Shown here piece after piece: positions 45,192-56,366 of a stretch of 64,000 nt of DNA. Positions within the stretch are counted from its first letter, which is position 1. Each line of letters starts with the position of its first letter. The notes beneath the pieces are model-generated. The model did no database searches. It saw nothing but the letters and a program-made list of their open reading frames with translations, and was not told the origin of the DNA. This DNA is from Porphyrobacter sp. CACIAM 03H1 (GTDB lineage: Bacteria; Pseudomonadota; Alphaproteobacteria; Sphingomonadales; Sphingomonadaceae). The position numbers and the translations under genes are program-made. The stretch is taken from contig NZ_CP021378.1 of assembly GCF_002215495.1 (NCBI RefSeq), positions 2,542,764-2,606,763 on the forward strand, read 5' to 3'.

Positions 45192-46556
45192 TCAGCGCAT
45201 CCTGCCCTTGAGCTTGGCCTTCTTGATCAGGTCGCCATATTGCAGCGCCAGAAGGTGCGACTGGATCTGGCTGATGGTGTCCACCGTCACGTTGACGACG
45301 ATCAGCAGGCTGGTGCCGCCGAGGAACAGCGGGATCCCCGTTTGCGCGATCATGTATTCCGGCAGCACGCAGACCAGAGTCAGGTAGAGCGCGCCCACCA
45401 CGGTGATGCGGGTGAGGACATATTCGAGATAGTCCGCCGTGCGCTTGCCCGGACGAATGCCGGGGATCGAGCCGCCGTTCTTCTTAAGGTTGTCTGCCGT
45501 TTCCTCGGGGTTGAATACCACCGCGGTGTAGAAGAAGCAGAAGAAGATGATCCCGATGGCGTAGAGCGTCATGTAGAGCGGCTGGCCATGGGCGAGATAT
45601 TGGTTGAGCGCCTGGAGCACGGTGTAGAACCCGCTCTCGGTGTCGACCGAATTGCCGGCAAACTGGGTGATCGTCAGCGGCAGCAGCAGCAGCGAGCTGG
45701 CGAAGATGGGCGGGATCACGCCCGCGGTGTTGATCTTGAGCGGCAGGTAGGACCGCTCCGCCTGCATCATTCCGCGCTGCGTCGCGCGCTTGGGATACTG
45801 GATCGTCAGGCGGCGCTGGGCGCGCTCCATGAAGGAGATGAGCAGGATCAGACCGACCACCATCACGAGGAAGCCGATGATCACCAGCGAGGAAATCGCG
45901 CCGGTGCGGCCGCCTTCGAAGAGGTTGGTGGCGAAGCTCGGGAACTGGGCAACGATGCCCGCCATGATGATCAGCGAGATGCCGTTGCCGATGCCGCGGC
46001 TGGTGATCTGCTCGCCGAGCCACAGCAGGAACATGGTCCCGCCGACGAGATTGATGACAGCGACGATGCGGAACATGTAGCCCGGATCGACCACCGCCTG
46101 CAGGCCGTTCTGCGCGGCGAAGCTTTCAAGGCCCACGGCAAGGAAATAGCCTTGGATCGCGCACAGCAGCACCGCGCCGTAGCGGGTGTACTGGTTGAGC
46201 TTCTGGCGCCCCGAAGCGCCTTCCTTCTTGAGCGCCGAGAGCGACGGGTGCAGCGCCGAGGCCATCTGCACCACGATCGAGGAGGTGATGTAGGGCATGA
46301 CGCCAAGCGCGATGAGGCTCATGCGCTCGAGGCTGCCGCCCGAGAAGGCGTTGAACAGGTCGAGGATGCCGCCGCGGGTCTGGTCGTAGAGTTCGGCAAG
46401 AACCAGCGGGTTGACGCCGGGCAGCGGCACGAAGCTGAGGAAGCGGAAGACGATCAGCGCACCGATCGTGAACCAGATGCGCTGCTTGAGCTCGGTCGCC
46501 TTGGCGAAATTGCCGAGGTTCAGGTTGCTCGCGATATTGTCGGCGCGTGATGCCAT
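45192..46556 (-). CDS. secY: Preprotein translocase subunit SecY, 454 aa
   Basis: Ten transmembrane helices with family blocks RIWFTIGALIVFRFLSFVPLPG, NAFSGGSLERMSLIALGVMPYITSSIVVQ, YPKRATQRGMMQAERSYLPLKINTAGVIPPIFASS and IPGIRPGKRTADYLEYVLTR (each only partly quoted from longer runs). It is the central channel of the Sec translocon. Confidence 0.98.
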   Translation of the reverse strand: MASRADNIASNLNLGNFAKATELKQRIWFTIGALIVFRFLSFVPLPGVNPLVLAELYDQTRGGILDLFNAFSGGSLERMSLIALGVMPYITSSIVVQMASALHPSLSALKKEGASGRQKLNQYTRYGAVLLCAIQGYFLAVGLESFAAQNGLQAVVDPGYMFRIVAVINLVGGTMFLLWLGEQITSRGIGNGISLIIMAGIVAQFPSFATNLFEGGRTGAISSLVIIGFLVMVVGLILLISFMERAQRRLTIQYPKRATQRGMMQAERSYLPLKINTAGVIPPIFASSLLLLPLTITQFAGNSVDTESGFYTVLQALNQYLAHGQPLYMTLYAIGIIFFCFFYTAVVFNPEETADNLKKNGGSIPGIRPGKRTADYLEYVLTRITVVGALYLTLVCVLPEYMIAQTGIPLFLGGTSLLIVVNVTVDTISQIQSHLLALQYGDLIKKAKLKGRMR

Positions 46557-46696
46557 GTCGTCGTGTCGATCCTAGCTCTTGGCCCGGCGGCTCTGCCCCC
46601 ATCAGGCACCGCGTGGACCATGTCCTGCGCGCCCCACCCTCGTCGGGATGCCCCCGGAAGAAGGGGCAGGTCGGCGCGCGAGAGCGTAAATAGGGA

Positions 46697-46725
46697 GCGC
46701 GGGGGCTCTTGTCGAACCCCCGCGC
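46697..46725. promoter_or_regulatory. 9-bp stem-loop between rplO and secY
   Basis: GCGCGGGGG (46697-46705) and CCCCCGCGC (46717-46725), between the two genes. No T-run in the transcribed direction; probably a processing site or attenuator. Confidence 0.55.
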
Positions 46726-46740
46726 GCCGCCTTTTGTCGA

Positions 46741-47274
46741 TTACTTGGCCTTGGCGGCCTTGTTGGCCTCGCGGCGGGCGAGCTTCTTCTCGTGCTCGGG
46801 GGTCGGCGCGGGGGCGACTTCGACGCTGCCGCCGGCCTTTTCGACCGCGGCGATCGCGCCCTTGGTGGCGCCGGTCACGGCGAAGGTGGCCTTGGCGGTG
46901 ATCTCACCCTTGCCGAGCAGGCGCACGCCGTCCTTGCCGCCGCGCACGAGGCCCGCATTGCGCAGGGCTTCCTCGGTGATGGTGGCGCCGGTGTCGAGCT
47001 TGCCCGCGTCGATGAACTTCTGGATCATGCCGACGTTCACCTCGGCGTAGTCCTTGGCGAAGGGGTTGTTGAAGCCGCGCTTCGGCAGGCGCATGTGGAG
47101 CGGCATCTGGCCGCCCTCGAAGCCCTTGATGGCAACGCCCGAACGGGCCTTCTGGCCCTTCTGGCCGCGGGCCGAGGTCTTGCCCTTGCCCGAGCCGATA
47201 CCACGGCCGACACGGACGCGGCCCTTGCGGGCACCGGCGTTGTCGCGGATGTCATTCAGTTTCATGTCGTGCAC
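46741..47274 (-). CDS. rplO: 50S ribosomal protein L15, 177 aa
   Basis: [41 protein letters not shown] (only partly quoted as motif start [12 protein letters not shown]) and [18 protein letters not shown] are diagnostic. The C-terminal Lys/Ala tail ([16 protein letters not shown]) is longer than in E. coli. Confidence 0.97.
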   Translation of the reverse strand: MHDMKLNDIRDNAGARKGRVRVGRGIGSGKGKTSARGQKGQKARSGVAIKGFEGGQMPLHMRLPKRGFNNPFAKDYAEVNVGMIQKFIDAGKLDTGATITEEALRNAGLVRGGKDGVRLLGKGEITAKATFAVTGATKGAIAAVEKAGGSVEVAPAPTPEHEKKLARREANKAAKAK

Positions 47275-47297
47275 TCGCTTTCGCTTTTGTCGCGCTG

Positions 47298-47582
47298 TTA
47301 GATTTCAAACCAAGTAGCGCCCTTGTTGGGCACCCTAGGCGTCTCCGGCGGCACTTCGACAATCTTGTCGAAGTAAACCATCGCCTTGAACTGCTTGCGC
47401 AGCTTCGGGCTGACAATCTCGAATGCCGGGTCGATGCGCATCGCTTCGAGCGCCGACATTTCCGCCTCTTCAAGGGAAACGGCTTCTACCCAACGCGTGG
47501 TGTAGAAGCCGACCAATCCCTTCTTACCGATCAACTGGCCGGGAAAATTCTCACCCCTGACCAGGCACCGATAGAGCTTCAC
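47298..47582 (-). CDS. Conserved-looking 94-aa protein inside the spc operon, unknown
   Basis: GTG start at 47582, only one base after the rpmD stop (47584-47586), with AGGTGATC in the rpmD end as a plausible ribosome site. Sequence features: [37 protein letters not shown], and the end [12 protein letters not shown]. It looks like a small globular alpha/beta protein, not a ribosomal protein I know. It lies between rpmD and rplO, normally adjacent, and is almost certainly co-expressed with them. Confidence 0.75.
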   Translation of the reverse strand: MKLYRCLVRGENFPGQLIGKKGLVGFYTTRWVEAVSLEEAEMSALEAMRIDPAFEIVSPKLRKQFKAMVYFDKIVEVPPETPRVPNKGATWFEI

Positions 47583-47583
47583 T

Positions 47584-47760
47584 TCAGTCGATCACCTGCA
47601 CCAGATGCGGAATCTTGGCGATCGCGCCGCGCACCTCGGGGGTGTCCTGACGCTCGACCACCTTGTGCATCTTGTTCAGACCCAGACCGATGAGGATCTG
47701 GCGCTGGCTGGCGGGGCGACGGATCGGAGAGCCGATCTGCTTGATCTTGATGGTAGCCAT
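47584..47760 (-). CDS. rpmD: 50S ribosomal protein L30, 58 aa
   Basis: [20 protein letters not shown], then [19 protein letters not shown] and [10 protein letters not shown]. Short gene between rpsE and the 94-aa protein; start 47760 fits 6 bases downstream of the rpsE stop. Confidence 0.96.
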   Translation of the reverse strand: MATIKIKQIGSPIRRPASQRQILIGLGLNKMHKVVERQDTPEVRGAIAKIPHLVQVID

Positions 47761-47766
47761 TGAAGA

Positions 47767-48474
47767 TTACTCCACGATCGCGGCAGCTTCGGCTTCCGCC
47801 TCGGCTGCGCTGGCCCCGCCCCGACCTAGGAGGTCGGCAACCTTTTTGCCGCGACGCTGGGCAACCGACTTCGGCGAAGTCTGGTCCTGCAGCGCGTCGA
47901 AGGTGGCGCGGATCATGTTGTAGGGGTTCGAGGTGCCGACCGACTTGGTCACCACGTCGGCAACGCCGAGGCTCTCGAACACGGCGCGCATCGGACCGCC
48001 GGCGATGATGCCGGTGCCCGGAGGCGCGGTGCGCAGGGTCACCTTGCCCGCGCCGAAACGGCCATTGCCGTCATGGTGCAGGGTGCGGCCTTCCTTGAGC
48101 GGAACGCGGATCATCTTCTTGCGCGCCGAAGCGGTCGCCTTGGTGATCGCTTCCGGCACTTCGCGGGCCTTGCCGTGGCCGAAGCCGACGCGGCCCTGGC
48201 CGTCGCCGACCACGACCAGTGCCGCAAAGCCGAAGCGCTTACCGCCCTTCACGGTCTTGGAGACGCGGTTGATGTGCACCAGCTTCTCGATGATGCCGTC
48301 ATCTTCTTCCTGCTTGGGCCCGCGACGGTCGTCACGGCCACGCCCGCGACCACGGCCTTCGCCGCCTTCGCGGTTGCCGCCACGGCCACGACCGCGACGG
48401 CCCTGGCTCTCGCCGGCGTCGCCGCCGATGTCGCCCGCCACGTCGACGGTGTCGATGGTGTTTTCGTCAGCCAT
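47767..48474 (-). CDS. rpsE: 30S ribosomal protein S5, 235 aa
   Basis: [30 protein letters not shown] and the [20 protein letters not shown] region are diagnostic. Unusually long Gly/Arg/Asp-rich N-terminal extension (about 60 residues, [12 protein letters not shown]) and an acidic Ala/Glu tail. Confidence 0.97.
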   Translation of the reverse strand: MADENTIDTVDVAGDIGGDAGESQGRRGRGRGGNREGGEGRGRGRGRDDRRGPKQEEDDGIIEKLVHINRVSKTVKGGKRFGFAALVVVGDGQGRVGFGHGKAREVPEAITKATASARKKMIRVPLKEGRTLHHDGNGRFGAGKVTLRTAPPGTGIIAGGPMRAVFESLGVADVVTKSVGTSNPYNMIRATFDALQDQTSPKSVAQRRGKKVADLLGRGGASAAEAEAEAAAIVE

Positions 48475-48476
48475 TG

Positions 48477-48821
48477 TCAGAACTCCAGCCCGCCTTCGCG
48501 GGCGGCATCGGCCAGCGCCTTGACGCGGCCATGGAACAGGAACCCGCCGCGATCGAACACGACAGTCGTCACGCCCGCCTTCTTGGCGGCCTCGGCGATC
48601 TGCTTGCCGACTTCGGCAGCGGCATCGACATTCGCGCCGCTCGCCTTGGTGCCGAGCGTCGAGGCAGCGGCGACCGTGCGGCCGGCGGCATCGTCGATGA
48701 TCTGGGCGTAGATGTGGCGACCGGTGCGGTGCACCGAGAGACGGGGCTTGCCACCGGCACGCGCGCGCAGCGCGGTGCGGACCCGGCGACGGCGCCGTTC
48801 GAACAGGGAAAGCTTTGCCAT
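48477..48821 (-). CDS. rplR: 50S ribosomal protein L18, 114 aa
   Basis: Start [15 protein letters not shown] at 48821 fits the family. [21 protein letters not shown] and [26 protein letters not shown] are diagnostic. A longer in-frame extension upstream is not family-like. Confidence 0.97.
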   Translation of the reverse strand: MAKLSLFERRRRRVRTALRARAGGKPRLSVHRTGRHIYAQIIDDAAGRTVAAASTLGTKASGANVDAAAEVGKQIAEAAKKAGVTTVVFDRGGFLFHGRVKALADAAREGGLEF

Positions 48822-48822
48822 C

Positions 48823-49356
48823 TTACCTCTTCTTCCCTTCCTTGCGGAAGATGTACTCGCCGCGATAGGCAATCCCCTTGCCCTTGTAGGGCTCGGGCTT
48901 GCGCCAGCGGCGGATTTCGGCGGCAAACTGGCCGACGGCCTGCTTGTCCGAGCCGGAAATCTCGATCGTGGTCTGGTCCGGGGTCTTCACCTCGAGACCT
49001 TCGGGCACGGCGAGGTCGACATCGTGGCTGTAGCCGAGCTGCAGCTTCAGATTGCGACCCTGCGCGTTGGCACGGTAGCCGACGCCCTTGATGTCGAGGA
49101 TCTTGGTGAAGCCGGCGCTGACGCCCTCCACCAGGTTCGACACGAGCGTGCGCTGCATGCCCCAGAAGGCGCGCGCCTGCTTGCTGTCATTGGCCGGCTT
49201 GACCGAGATCGCGCCGTCCTCGAGCGAGTAGGTGATGAGGTCCGACAGACCCATCGACAGGGTGCCCTTGGGCCCCTTCACGACGAGCGTGCCGTTCTCG
49301 ATGGTGGCCGTCACCCCTCCGGGGATCGCCACCGGCTTCTTGCCGATGCGGCTCAT
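48823..49356 (-). CDS. rplF: 50S ribosomal protein L6, 177 aa
   Basis: [23 protein letters not shown], and the tail [24 protein letters not shown] are diagnostic. Start overlaps the rpsH stop by 1 base. Confidence 0.98.
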   Translation of the reverse strand: MSRIGKKPVAIPGGVTATIENGTLVVKGPKGTLSMGLSDLITYSLEDGAISVKPANDSKQARAFWGMQRTLVSNLVEGVSAGFTKILDIKGVGYRANAQGRNLKLQLGYSHDVDLAVPEGLEVKTPDQTTIEISGSDKQAVGQFAAEIRRWRKPEPYKGKGIAYRGEYIFRKEGKKR

Positions 49357-49751
49357 CAGAACACCTCCGCCAGGACTTCGCCGCCGACGTTGTGGCTGCG
49401 TGCCTCGGCATCCGAGAGCACGCCCTTGGGCGTCGAGACGATGGTGATGCCGAGGCCGTTGCGGACGGTCGGGAGCTCCTTCGAGCCCGAATAGATCCGG
49501 CGGCCGGGCTTGGAGACGCGCGCCACGTGCTTGATCGCGGGCTCGCCTTCGAAATACTTCAGTTCGATCCGCAGCGCCGGGTGCTTGCCCGAGTTGTCCT
49601 CGGAATAGCCACGGATGTAGCCTTCGCGCTGGAGCACTTCGAGCACGTTGGCGCGCAGCTTGCTCGCGGGCGTGAGGACCGAGTCCTTCTTCGCCTGCTG
49701 GCCGTTGCGGATGCGGGTGAGCATATCACCCAGAGGATCGGTCATTGCCAT
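49356..49751 (-). CDS. rpsH: 30S ribosomal protein S8, 131 aa
   Basis: [14 protein letters not shown], then [14 protein letters not shown] [12 protein letters not shown] and [20 protein letters not shown] identify S8. In E. coli S8 represses the spc operon. Confidence 0.98.
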   Translation of the reverse strand: MAMTDPLGDMLTRIRNGQQAKKDSVLTPASKLRANVLEVLQREGYIRGYSEDNSGKHPALRIELKYFEGEPAIKHVARVSKPGRRIYSGSKELPTVRNGLGITIVSTPKGVLSDAEARSHNVGGEVLAEVF

Positions 49752-49761
49752 CTTTGTGTCC

Positions 49762-50067
49762 TCACCAGCTCGACTTGGTCAGGCCCGGAATCAGGCCCTT
49801 GTTGCCGAGATCGCGCAGTTCGATACGGTTGATGCCGAACTTGCGGTAATAGCCGCGGGGGCGGCCGGTGGTGGCGCAACGGTTGCGCACCCGGGTGGGG
49901 TTCGCGTTGCGCGGAAGCTCCGCCATCTTGAGACGGGCGACCAGGCGCTCGGTCTCGTCGAGGGATTCGTCGTTGGCGATCGCCTTCAGCTTCTCGTACT
50001 TCGCAGCGTACTGCTTGACGAGCTTCTTGCGACGCTCATTCTTGTTGATGGAACTCAGTTTCGCCAT
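49762..50067 (-). CDS. rpsN: 30S ribosomal protein S14, 101 aa
   Basis: [19 protein letters not shown] and [22 protein letters not shown]. It lacks the zinc-binding CxxC pairs, so it is the zinc-independent S14 type. Confidence 0.98.
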   Translation of the reverse strand: MAKLSSINKNERRKKLVKQYAAKYEKLKAIANDESLDETERLVARLKMAELPRNANPTRVRNRCATTGRPRGYYRKFGINRIELRDLGNKGLIPGLTKSSW

Positions 50068-50109
50068 GGACTTAAGCTCTCTGCTTTCGTGTCTCTAACG
50101 GGAAGCGGC

Positions 50110-50691
50110 TCACGCCGCTTCCTTCTGTTCGGTCTTGGCCTCGCCCTGGAAGGGGAAGCCGAACAGGCGCAGCAGCTCGCGCGCCTCTTCGTCGGTCTTG
50201 GCGGTGGTGGTGACGATGATGTCCATCCCACGCACCTTCTCGATCTTGTCGTAGCTGATTTCGGGGAACACGATCTGTTCCTTCAGCCCCATCGCGTAGT
50301 TGCCGCGGCCGTCGAACGACTTCGGATTCAGCCCGCGGAAGTCGCGGATGCGCGGCATGGCGACGGTCACGAGACGGTCGAGGAATTCATACATCCGTTC
50401 GCGGCGCAGGGTCACCTTGCAACCGATCGGCATGCCTTCACGCAGCTTGAACTGCGCGATCGACTTCTTGGCGAGGGTGATGACCGGCTTCTGGCCGGCG
50501 ATCAGCGCCATTTCCTCGGCGGCGGTCTGAACCTTCTTCTTGTCCTGGCTCGCCTCGCCCACACCCATGTTGAGCGTGATCTTCTCGAGCTTGGGCACCT
50601 CCATGCGGTTCTTGTAGCCGAACTTCTCGGTCATGGCCTGGACGATCTCGTTGTCGTACTTGGCCTTCATCCGGGCGGTGTAATCAGCCAT
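50110..50691 (-). CDS. rplE: 50S ribosomal protein L5, 193 aa
   Basis: Start [17 protein letters not shown] at 50691 (upstream Met lacks support). [39 protein letters not shown] and [16 protein letters not shown] are diagnostic. Overlaps the rplX end by 8 bases. Confidence 0.98.
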   Translation of the reverse strand: MADYTARMKAKYDNEIVQAMTEKFGYKNRMEVPKLEKITLNMGVGEASQDKKKVQTAAEEMALIAGQKPVITLAKKSIAQFKLREGMPIGCKVTLRRERMYEFLDRLVTVAMPRIRDFRGLNPKSFDGRGNYAMGLKEQIVFPEISYDKIEKVRGMDIIVTTTAKTDEEARELLRLFGFPFQGEAKTEQKEAA

Positions 50692-51004
50692 CGATGGTCT
50701 CCCCACTCTTGACGGCGACGCGCACCTTTTTCCCGTCCTTCACTTCGAAGCGGACGCGGGTGGCCTTGCCGGTCTTGGGATCAGCCAGAGCGACCTTCGA
50801 GATGTGCATCGGCGCGGCGAAGCGATCGATTCCACCCTGCGGGTTCTGCTGGCTCGGCTTGCGGTGACGGGCGACGATGTTCACGCCCTCGACGACGACC
50901 TTCCCGTCCTTCGGGAGAACCTGGGCAACCGTACCGGTGCGGCCCTTGTCCTTGCCCGACAGAACGACGACGCGGTCACCCTTCTTGATCTTCGCGGCAG
51001 CCAT
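50684..51004 (-). CDS. rplX: 50S ribosomal protein L24, 106 aa
   Basis: [20 protein letters not shown] is the KOW motif region. [20 protein letters not shown] follows. ATG 51004 overlaps the rplN stop by one base. Confidence 0.97.
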   Translation of the reverse strand: MAAAKIKKGDRVVVLSGKDKGRTGTVAQVLPKDGKVVVEGVNIVARHRKPSQQNPQGGIDRFAAPMHISKVALADPKTGKATRVRFEVKDGKKVRVAVKSGETIDG

Positions 51005-51372
51005 TACAGCACCTCCGGAGCGAGCGAGATGATCTTCATGAAGCCCTTGCCGCGCAGTTCGCGCACCACGGGGCCAAAGATACGGGTGCCGATCGGCTCC
51101 TCGTTCTTGTTCACGAGCACGGCCGCGTTGCTGTCGAAGCGGATCACGGTGCCGTCGGGACGACGCACGTCCTTCTTGGTGCGCACGATCACGGCGCGGT
51201 GAACGTCGCCCTTCTTGACCTTGGTGCGCGGCTGCGCCTCCTTGATGGAGACGACGATCACGTCGCCGACGCCCGCGGTACGACGCTTCGAGCCACCCAG
51301 CACCTTGATGCACTGGACGCGCTTGGCGCCGCTGTTGTCCGCGACGTCGAGATTGGATTGCATCTGGATCAT
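51004..51372 (-). CDS. rplN: 50S ribosomal protein L14, 122 aa
   Basis: [20 protein letters not shown] and [21 protein letters not shown] are diagnostic; length exact for the family. Confidence 0.98.
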   Translation of the reverse strand: MIQMQSNLDVADNSGAKRVQCIKVLGGSKRRTAGVGDVIVVSIKEAQPRTKVKKGDVHRAVIVRTKKDVRRPDGTVIRFDSNAAVLVNKNEEPIGTRIFGPVVRELRGKGFMKIISLAPEVL

Positions 51373-51444
51373 TGATCCGTCTTCCTTCTCATTGGCTTAC
51401 CGGGACGCCCGATCCGACCGGGGCCCGGCAGTTCCGTCTACGTT

Positions 51445-51735
51445 TCAGTTACCCGCAGCAGCGACGTCGAGGTCGGCTTCCACCGCCTGCACGCCGCCCG
51501 CCACGACCCGGTCCTTCACGATCCAGGTCTTGGTCTTCGACATCGGGCGGGTCTCCTCGATCCGCACCACGTCGCCCACGGTGTATTCGTTCTGCTCGTC
51601 GTGCGCGTGATACTTCTTCGATCGACGGATGATCTTCCCGTAGAGCGGGTGCTTCACCTTGCGTTCGACCAGCACGGTCACAGTCTTGTCGGTCTTGTCG
51701 GAGGTCACAGTCCCGACGAGGATGCGCTTGGGCAT
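51445..51735 (-). CDS. rpsQ: 30S ribosomal protein S17, 96 aa
   Basis: [21 protein letters not shown] and [25 protein letters not shown] (partly) are diagnostic. A C-terminal extension of about 20 residues ([16 protein letters not shown]) goes beyond the E. coli length. Confidence 0.97.
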   Translation of the reverse strand: MPKRILVGTVTSDKTDKTVTVLVERKVKHPLYGKIIRRSKKYHAHDEQNEYTVGDVVRIEETRPMSKTKTWIVKDRVVAGGVQAVEADLDVAAAGN

Positions 51736-51746
51736 GTGCTTTCTCC

Positions 51747-51959
51747 TTACGCCTTGGCAGCCGCGGCCTTGGCCGCGCGCTCGCTCTGCAGCGTCTTGAT
51801 CTGCGCGATGGTCCGGCGCACCTGACGGATGCGCGAGGGAGCCTCGAGCTGGTTGGTCGCAGCCTGGAACCGAAGATTGTACTGCTCGCGCTTGAGCTCG
51901 GTGAGCTCGGCGGTCAGCTGGTCATCGGTCTTGGTGCGAAGGTCCGCGATATCGGCCAT
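51747..51959 (-). CDS. rpmC: 50S ribosomal protein L29, 70 aa
   Basis: [31 protein letters not shown] sequence (start [13 protein letters not shown]) and [19 protein letters not shown] identify L29. Confidence 0.97.
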   Translation of the reverse strand: MADIADLRTKTDDQLTAELTELKREQYNLRFQAATNQLEAPSRIRQVRRTIAQIKTLQSERAAKAAAAKA

Positions 51960-52393
51960 TATTCGCCTCCCAGGTGGCTGGTGTCGCCGAGACGGGCGAC
52001 GACCTTGGTCTTGATCGGCAGCTTCATCGCCGCGCGCTCGAAAGCTTCGGCGGCCAGCGGACCGGCGACGCCGTCGAGTTCGAACAGGATGCGGCCCGGC
52101 TTCACGCGCGCCGCCCAGTATTCGACCGAACCCTTGCCCTTACCCTGACGGACTTCGGCAGGCTTCTTCGACACGGGCACATCGGGGAACACGCGGATCC
52201 AGAGACGACCCTGGCGCTTGATGTGACGGGTGATGGCACGACGCGCCGCTTCGATCTGACGAGCGGTGACCCGCTCCGGCTCAAGGGCCTTGAGGCCATA
52301 GGAGCCGAAGTTGAGGGTGGTGCCACCCTTGGCGTCGCCCTTGATCCGGCCCTTGAAGGCCTTGCGGAACTTGGTCTTTTTCGGTTGCAACAT
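51959..52393 (-). CDS. rplP: 50S ribosomal protein L16, 144 aa
   Basis: [43 protein letters not shown] and the HIKRQGRLW segment are diagnostic. Overlaps rpmC by one base. Confidence 0.98.
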   Translation of the reverse strand: MLQPKKTKFRKAFKGRIKGDAKGGTTLNFGSYGLKALEPERVTARQIEAARRAITRHIKRQGRLWIRVFPDVPVSKKPAEVRQGKGKGSVEYWAARVKPGRILFELDGVAGPLAAEAFERAAMKLPIKTKVVARLGDTSHLGGE

Positions 52394-52404
52394 GGTTTGT
52401 TACC

Positions 52405-53100
52405 TCAACGAGCCGGGCGGACGCCGGAAGTCTGGGCTTCCATCATCAGGCGGTCCTGCGCGGTCGGATCATGGGCGAGGATCTCGCCCTTGAAGATCCA
52501 CACCTTGATCCCGATGATCCCGTAGGCGGTGAGCGCCTCGGTCTCGGCGTAATCGATGTTCGCACGCAGCGTGTGGAGCGGCACGCGGCCTTCGCGGTAC
52601 CATTCGACGCGGGCGATTTCAGCCCCGCCAAGACGGCCGCCGCACACGATCTTGATGCCTTCGGCACCCAGACGCAGCGCCGACTGCACCGCGCGCTTCA
52701 TCGCCCGGCGGAACGCCACGCGGCGCACCAGCTGATCGGCGATGCCCTGCGCGACGAGCTTGGCGTCGATTTCCGGCTTGCGGATCTCGACGATGTTCAG
52801 CTTCACGTCGCTCGCGGTCATGGTCGCCAGCTTCGAGCGCAGCTTCTCGATGTCCGCGCCCTTCTTGCCGATGATGACGCCCGGACGGGCCGCATAGATC
52901 GACACGCGGCACAGCTTGGCCGGACGCTCGATCACCACCTTAGAAACCGCCGCCTGGGGCAGGTTCTTCATGATGTACTTGCGGATCGCGATGTCTTCCT
53001 TGAGCAGCTGCGCATAGTCACGCCCTTCGGCGTACCAGCGGCTGTCCCAGGTGCGGTTGATCTGCAGGCGCAGACCGATCGGATTGCTCTTCTGACCCAT
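52405..53100 (-). CDS. rpsC: 30S ribosomal protein S3, 231 aa
   Basis: Start [20 protein letters not shown] at 53100. KH domain [18 protein letters not shown] and [20 protein letters not shown] are diagnostic. Start two bases from the rplV stop. Confidence 0.98.
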   Translation of the reverse strand: MGQKSNPIGLRLQINRTWDSRWYAEGRDYAQLLKEDIAIRKYIMKNLPQAAVSKVVIERPAKLCRVSIYAARPGVIIGKKGADIEKLRSKLATMTASDVKLNIVEIRKPEIDAKLVAQGIADQLVRRVAFRRAMKRAVQSALRLGAEGIKIVCGGRLGGAEIARVEWYREGRVPLHTLRANIDYAETEALTAYGIIGIKVWIFKGEILAHDPTAQDRLMMEAQTSGVRPAR

Positions 53101-53101
53101 A

Positions 53102-53479
53102 TCAGGCCTCCTCTGCTTCGCGAACGACGATCCGCAGACGCGAGAACGGCTTGAGGATCCGGGTCGACTTGCCACGGCCACGGGTGTGGAAGCGCTTCAT
53201 CGTCACCGACTTGCCGACGCTCGCCTCAGCGACGACCAGCGCGTCGACGTCGAGGTTGTGGTTGTTTTCAGCGTTGGCGATCGCCGAGGCGAGCACCTTG
53301 CTCGCATCGCGCGCCATCGCCCGCTTCGAAAAGGCGAGGATGTTCATCGCCTCTTCGGCCTTCTTGCCACGGATCAGGGCCGCGACGAGGTTGAGCTTCT
53401 GCGCCGAACCACGGATCGTGGTGCCGACGGCCAGCGCCTCGTTATCGCCCACGCGGCGGGGTGCCTTTGCCTTGCCCAT
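53102..53479 (-). CDS. rplV: 50S ribosomal protein L22, 125 aa
   Basis: [48 protein letters not shown] and [13 protein letters not shown] are diagnostic. One-base overlap with rpsS. Confidence 0.98.
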   Translation of the reverse strand: MGKAKAPRRVGDNEALAVGTTIRGSAQKLNLVAALIRGKKAEEAMNILAFSKRAMARDASKVLASAIANAENNHNLDVDALVVAEASVGKSVTMKRFHTRGRGKSTRILKPFSRLRIVVREAEEA

Positions 53480-53754
53480 TAGCGCTTGCCCTTCTTGTCG
53501 GCAGCGTGGCCGGGGAAGGTGCGCGTGGGCGCAAATTCACCGAGCTTGTGGCCGACCATTTCTTCCGAAACCGAAACGGGAATGAACTTGTGCCCGTTGT
53601 AGACGTTGAAGGTGAGCCCGACGAACTGCGGCAGGATCGTCGAACGCCGCGACCAGGTCTTGATCGGCTTGGCGTTCGTGGTTTCCTGCGCCGTTTCTGC
53701 CTTCTTCAGCAGGCTCAGCTCGACAAACGGACCTTTCCAGACGGAACGTGCCAT
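53479..53754 (-). CDS. rpsS: 30S ribosomal protein S19, 91 aa
   Basis: [39 protein letters not shown] and [18 protein letters not shown] identify S19. Confidence 0.98.
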   Translation of the reverse strand: MARSVWKGPFVELSLLKKAETAQETTNAKPIKTWSRRSTILPQFVGLTFNVYNGHKFIPVSVSEEMVGHKLGEFAPTRTFPGHAADKKGKR

Positions 53755-53760
53755 CGTCTC

Positions 53761-54597
53761 TTACCTCTTCTTCTTCGCGTGACGCGAACGGATGATCATC
53801 TTGTCCGTCTGCTTGTTGTGGCGCGTGCGGGCACCCTTGGTCGGCTTGCCCCACGGGGTCACCGGATGACGGCCACCCGAGGTGCGGCCTTCACCACCAC
53901 CGTGCGGGTGGTCGACCGGGTTCTTCGCGACGCCGCGGGTCAGCGGACGCTTGCCCATCCAGCGCGAGCGGCCGGCCTTGGCAAAGTTCTGGTTGGCGTT
54001 GTCGGGGTTCGACACCGCACCCACCGTGCCCATGCAATCGGCGCGCAGGTAACGCTGCTCGCCCGAGTTGAGGCGGACGATCACGAAAGCGCGGTCACGG
54101 CCGACGACCTGCACATAGGTGCCGGCCGAACGGGCGATCTGGCCGCCCTTGCCCGGCTTCATCTCGACGTTGTGGCAGATCGTGCCGACCGGCATCTGGC
54201 CGAGCAGCATGGCGTTGCCCGGCTTGGTGTCGGTCTTCTCGCCGGCCACGACCTGGTCACCGACTGCGAGACGCTGCGGCGCGATGATGTAGGCCTGCTC
54301 GCCGTCCTCGTACTTCACCAGCGCGATGAAGGCGGTGCGGTTCGGGTCATACTCGAGACGCTCGACGGTGGCCGGCATGTCCCACTTGCGACGCTTGAAG
54401 TCGATGAAGCGGTACTTCTGCTTGTGGCCCCCGGCGATACCGCGCGAGGTGACGTGGCCCTTGTTGTTGCGGCCGCCGGTCTTGCGCTTGCCTTCGGTCA
54501 GCGCCTTGACAGGCTTGCCCTTGTAGAGCCCCGACTTGTCAACCAGGATCAGGCCGCGGCGGGCGGGACTGGTCGGCTTGTAGTTCTTGAGTGCCAT
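53761..54597 (-). CDS. rplB: 50S ribosomal protein L2, 278 aa
   Basis: [36 protein letters not shown] and the peptidyl-transferase-near [16 protein letters not shown] identify L2. The conserved His in HPHGGGEG is present. Confidence 0.98.
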   Translation of the reverse strand: MALKNYKPTSPARRGLILVDKSGLYKGKPVKALTEGKRKTGGRNNKGHVTSRGIAGGHKQKYRFIDFKRRKWDMPATVERLEYDPNRTAFIALVKYEDGEQAYIIAPQRLAVGDQVVAGEKTDTKPGNAMLLGQMPVGTICHNVEMKPGKGGQIARSAGTYVQVVGRDRAFVIVRLNSGEQRYLRADCMGTVGAVSNPDNANQNFAKAGRSRWMGKRPLTRGVAKNPVDHPHGGGEGRTSGGRHPVTPWGKPTKGARTRHNKQTDKMIIRSRHAKKKR

Positions 54598-54620
54598 TGT
54601 TCGTTTCCTGTCCCTTGGCC

Positions 54621-54929
54621 TCAGATACCGCTGGTGATGTCGATCATCTCACCCTCGGCGAGGGTGACGATGGCCTTCTTCACGTCGGAACGCTGGTAGG
54701 CCTTGCCCTTCCAGCGCTTGGTCTTGCCCTTCTGGACCAGGGTGTTCACGGCGACGACCTTCTTGTCGTAGATCGCCTCGATCGCTTCCTTGATCTGCGG
54801 CTTGGTCGCATCCTTGGCGACCTTGAAGACCACGGCGTTCTGTTCAGACGCGAGGGTCGACTTCTCGGTGATGTGCGGCGCGATGATCACATCGTAGTGA
54901 CGCGCGTCCACGGTCTGCTTCTTAGCCAT
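54621..54929 (-). CDS. rplW: 50S ribosomal protein L23, 102 aa
   Basis: [19 protein letters not shown] and [18 protein letters not shown] identify L23, the docking site for SRP and trigger factor. Overlaps rplD by 8 bases. Confidence 0.97.
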   Translation of the reverse strand: MAKKQTVDARHYDVIIAPHITEKSTLASEQNAVVFKVAKDATKPQIKEAIEAIYDKKVVAVNTLVQKGKTKRWKGKAYQRSDVKKAIVTLAEGEMIDITSGI

Positions 54930-55545
54930 TGAAGCGCGCCTCCAGCTTTTCGACAGCGGCCTTGGTCAGCACCAGCGTGTCGTGGTTGAGGATGTCGTAG
55001 ACATTGGCGCCGATCGCCGGGAGCACGTTGATGCCCGGGAGGTTGCCGGCAGCCTTCTTGAAGCCCGCGTCGACCTGCTCGCCGTCGATCACCAGCACTT
55101 TGCCGGTCAGACCGGCCTTGGTGAGGTGGCCCTTCAGCGCCTTGGTCTTGGCGTCCTTCAGCTCGAGGCTGTCGACGACGACCAGACCGCTCTTGGCCTT
55201 GGTCGAAAGCGCCATCTTGAGGCCGAGCGCACGGATCTTCTTGTTGAGCGACTGCTCGAAGTCACGCTTGCGCGCGCCGTGTGCCTTGCCGCCGCCGATG
55301 AAGATCGGGGCCGCACGGTCGCCGTGACGGGCGGTGCCGCCACCCTTCTGGCGGCCGAACTTCTTGCCGGTGCGGGCCACGTCCGAACGCTCGCGCGTCG
55401 GGCGGGCGGTGCCGCGGCGGTTCTCGAGCTGCCAGGTCACCACGCGGTGCAGGATGTCGGCGCGCGGCTCGATGCCGAACACGTCATCCGACAGCTCGAT
55501 ATCGCCCGAGGCCTTGCCCTCGATGTTCTGAACCTTGATTTTCAT
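54922..55545 (-). CDS. rplD: 50S ribosomal protein L4, 207 aa
   Basis: [20 protein letters not shown] loop (seen as [21 protein letters not shown]) and [23 protein letters not shown] identify L4. In E. coli it also represses the S10 operon through its leader. Confidence 0.97.
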   Translation of the reverse strand: MKIKVQNIEGKASGDIELSDDVFGIEPRADILHRVVTWQLENRRGTARPTRERSDVARTGKKFGRQKGGGTARHGDRAAPIFIGGGKAHGARKRDFEQSLNKKIRALGLKMALSTKAKSGLVVVDSLELKDAKTKALKGHLTKAGLTGKVLVIDGEQVDAGFKKAAGNLPGINVLPAIGANVYDILNHDTLVLTKAAVEKLEARFNG

Positions 55546-55548
55546 GGC

Positions 55549-56343
55549 TCAGCCTTCCTTGTTTTCTTCGGTGGCCGGCGCGTCGGTTTCGACGGCTTCG
55601 GTCACGATGGCTTCTTCGGCCGCGGCTTCGACCACCGAGGGGGTCTCGTCAGCCACGGGGGCCTTCTTCTCGAGGATCGCGCCCGGGAAAGGCAGGCCTT
55701 CCGGGGCCGGCAGCTTTACGGCGTCGCGGACGAGCAGCCAGCCGTTCTTCGCGCCCGGTACCGAGCCCTTGACGAAGAGAAGGCCGCGCTCGGCGTCGGT
55801 GCGGACGATTTCGAGGTTCTGCTGGGTGCGCTGACGGTCGCCCATGTGGCCGGCCATCTTCTTGCCCTTGAACACGCGGCCCGGATCCTGGCGGTTACCG
55901 GTCGAACCGTGGGCACGGTGCGAGATCGAGACACCGTGGGTGGCGCGCATACCGCCGAAACCCCAGCGTTTCATGGCGCCCGCAAAGCCCTTGCCCTGCG
56001 TGTGGCCGGTAATGTCGACCATCTGGCCGGCAATGAAATGCTCGGCGCTGATCGTGGCGCCGACCGGGACCAGCGCATCGGCGCTGTCCACGCGGAATTC
56101 CGCAACCTGCTTCTTCAGGCCGACGTCGGCCTTGGCGAATTGTTCACGCTGCGGCTTGGCAACGTTCTTGTGCTTGGCTTCGCCCGCGCCGAGCTGGACC
56201 GCGAAATAGCCATCGCGGTCGGCGGTGCGGTGCGAGACCACCTGGCAATCTTCCAGCGCGAGAACGGTCACGGGCACGTGCCGGCCGTCCTCCTGGAAGA
56301 GGCGGGTCATCCCGACTTTCTTTGCGATAACGCCGGTGCGCAT
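55549..56343 (-). CDS. rplC: 50S ribosomal protein L3, 264 aa
   Basis: Start [20 protein letters not shown] at 56343 was chosen over a longer upstream frame. [19 protein letters not shown] and [29 protein letters not shown] block identify L3. The acidic Glu/Ala/Thr-rich C-terminal tail of about 40 residues is an extension. Confidence 0.97.
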   Translation of the reverse strand: MRTGVIAKKVGMTRLFQEDGRHVPVTVLALEDCQVVSHRTADRDGYFAVQLGAGEAKHKNVAKPQREQFAKADVGLKKQVAEFRVDSADALVPVGATISAEHFIAGQMVDITGHTQGKGFAGAMKRWGFGGMRATHGVSISHRAHGSTGNRQDPGRVFKGKKMAGHMGDRQRTQQNLEIVRTDAERGLLFVKGSVPGAKNGWLLVRDAVKLPAPEGLPFPGAILEKKAPVADETPSVVEAAAEEAIVTEAVETDAPATEENKEG

Positions 56344-56366
56344 CGTCAGTTCACTCCTCGACAGAG

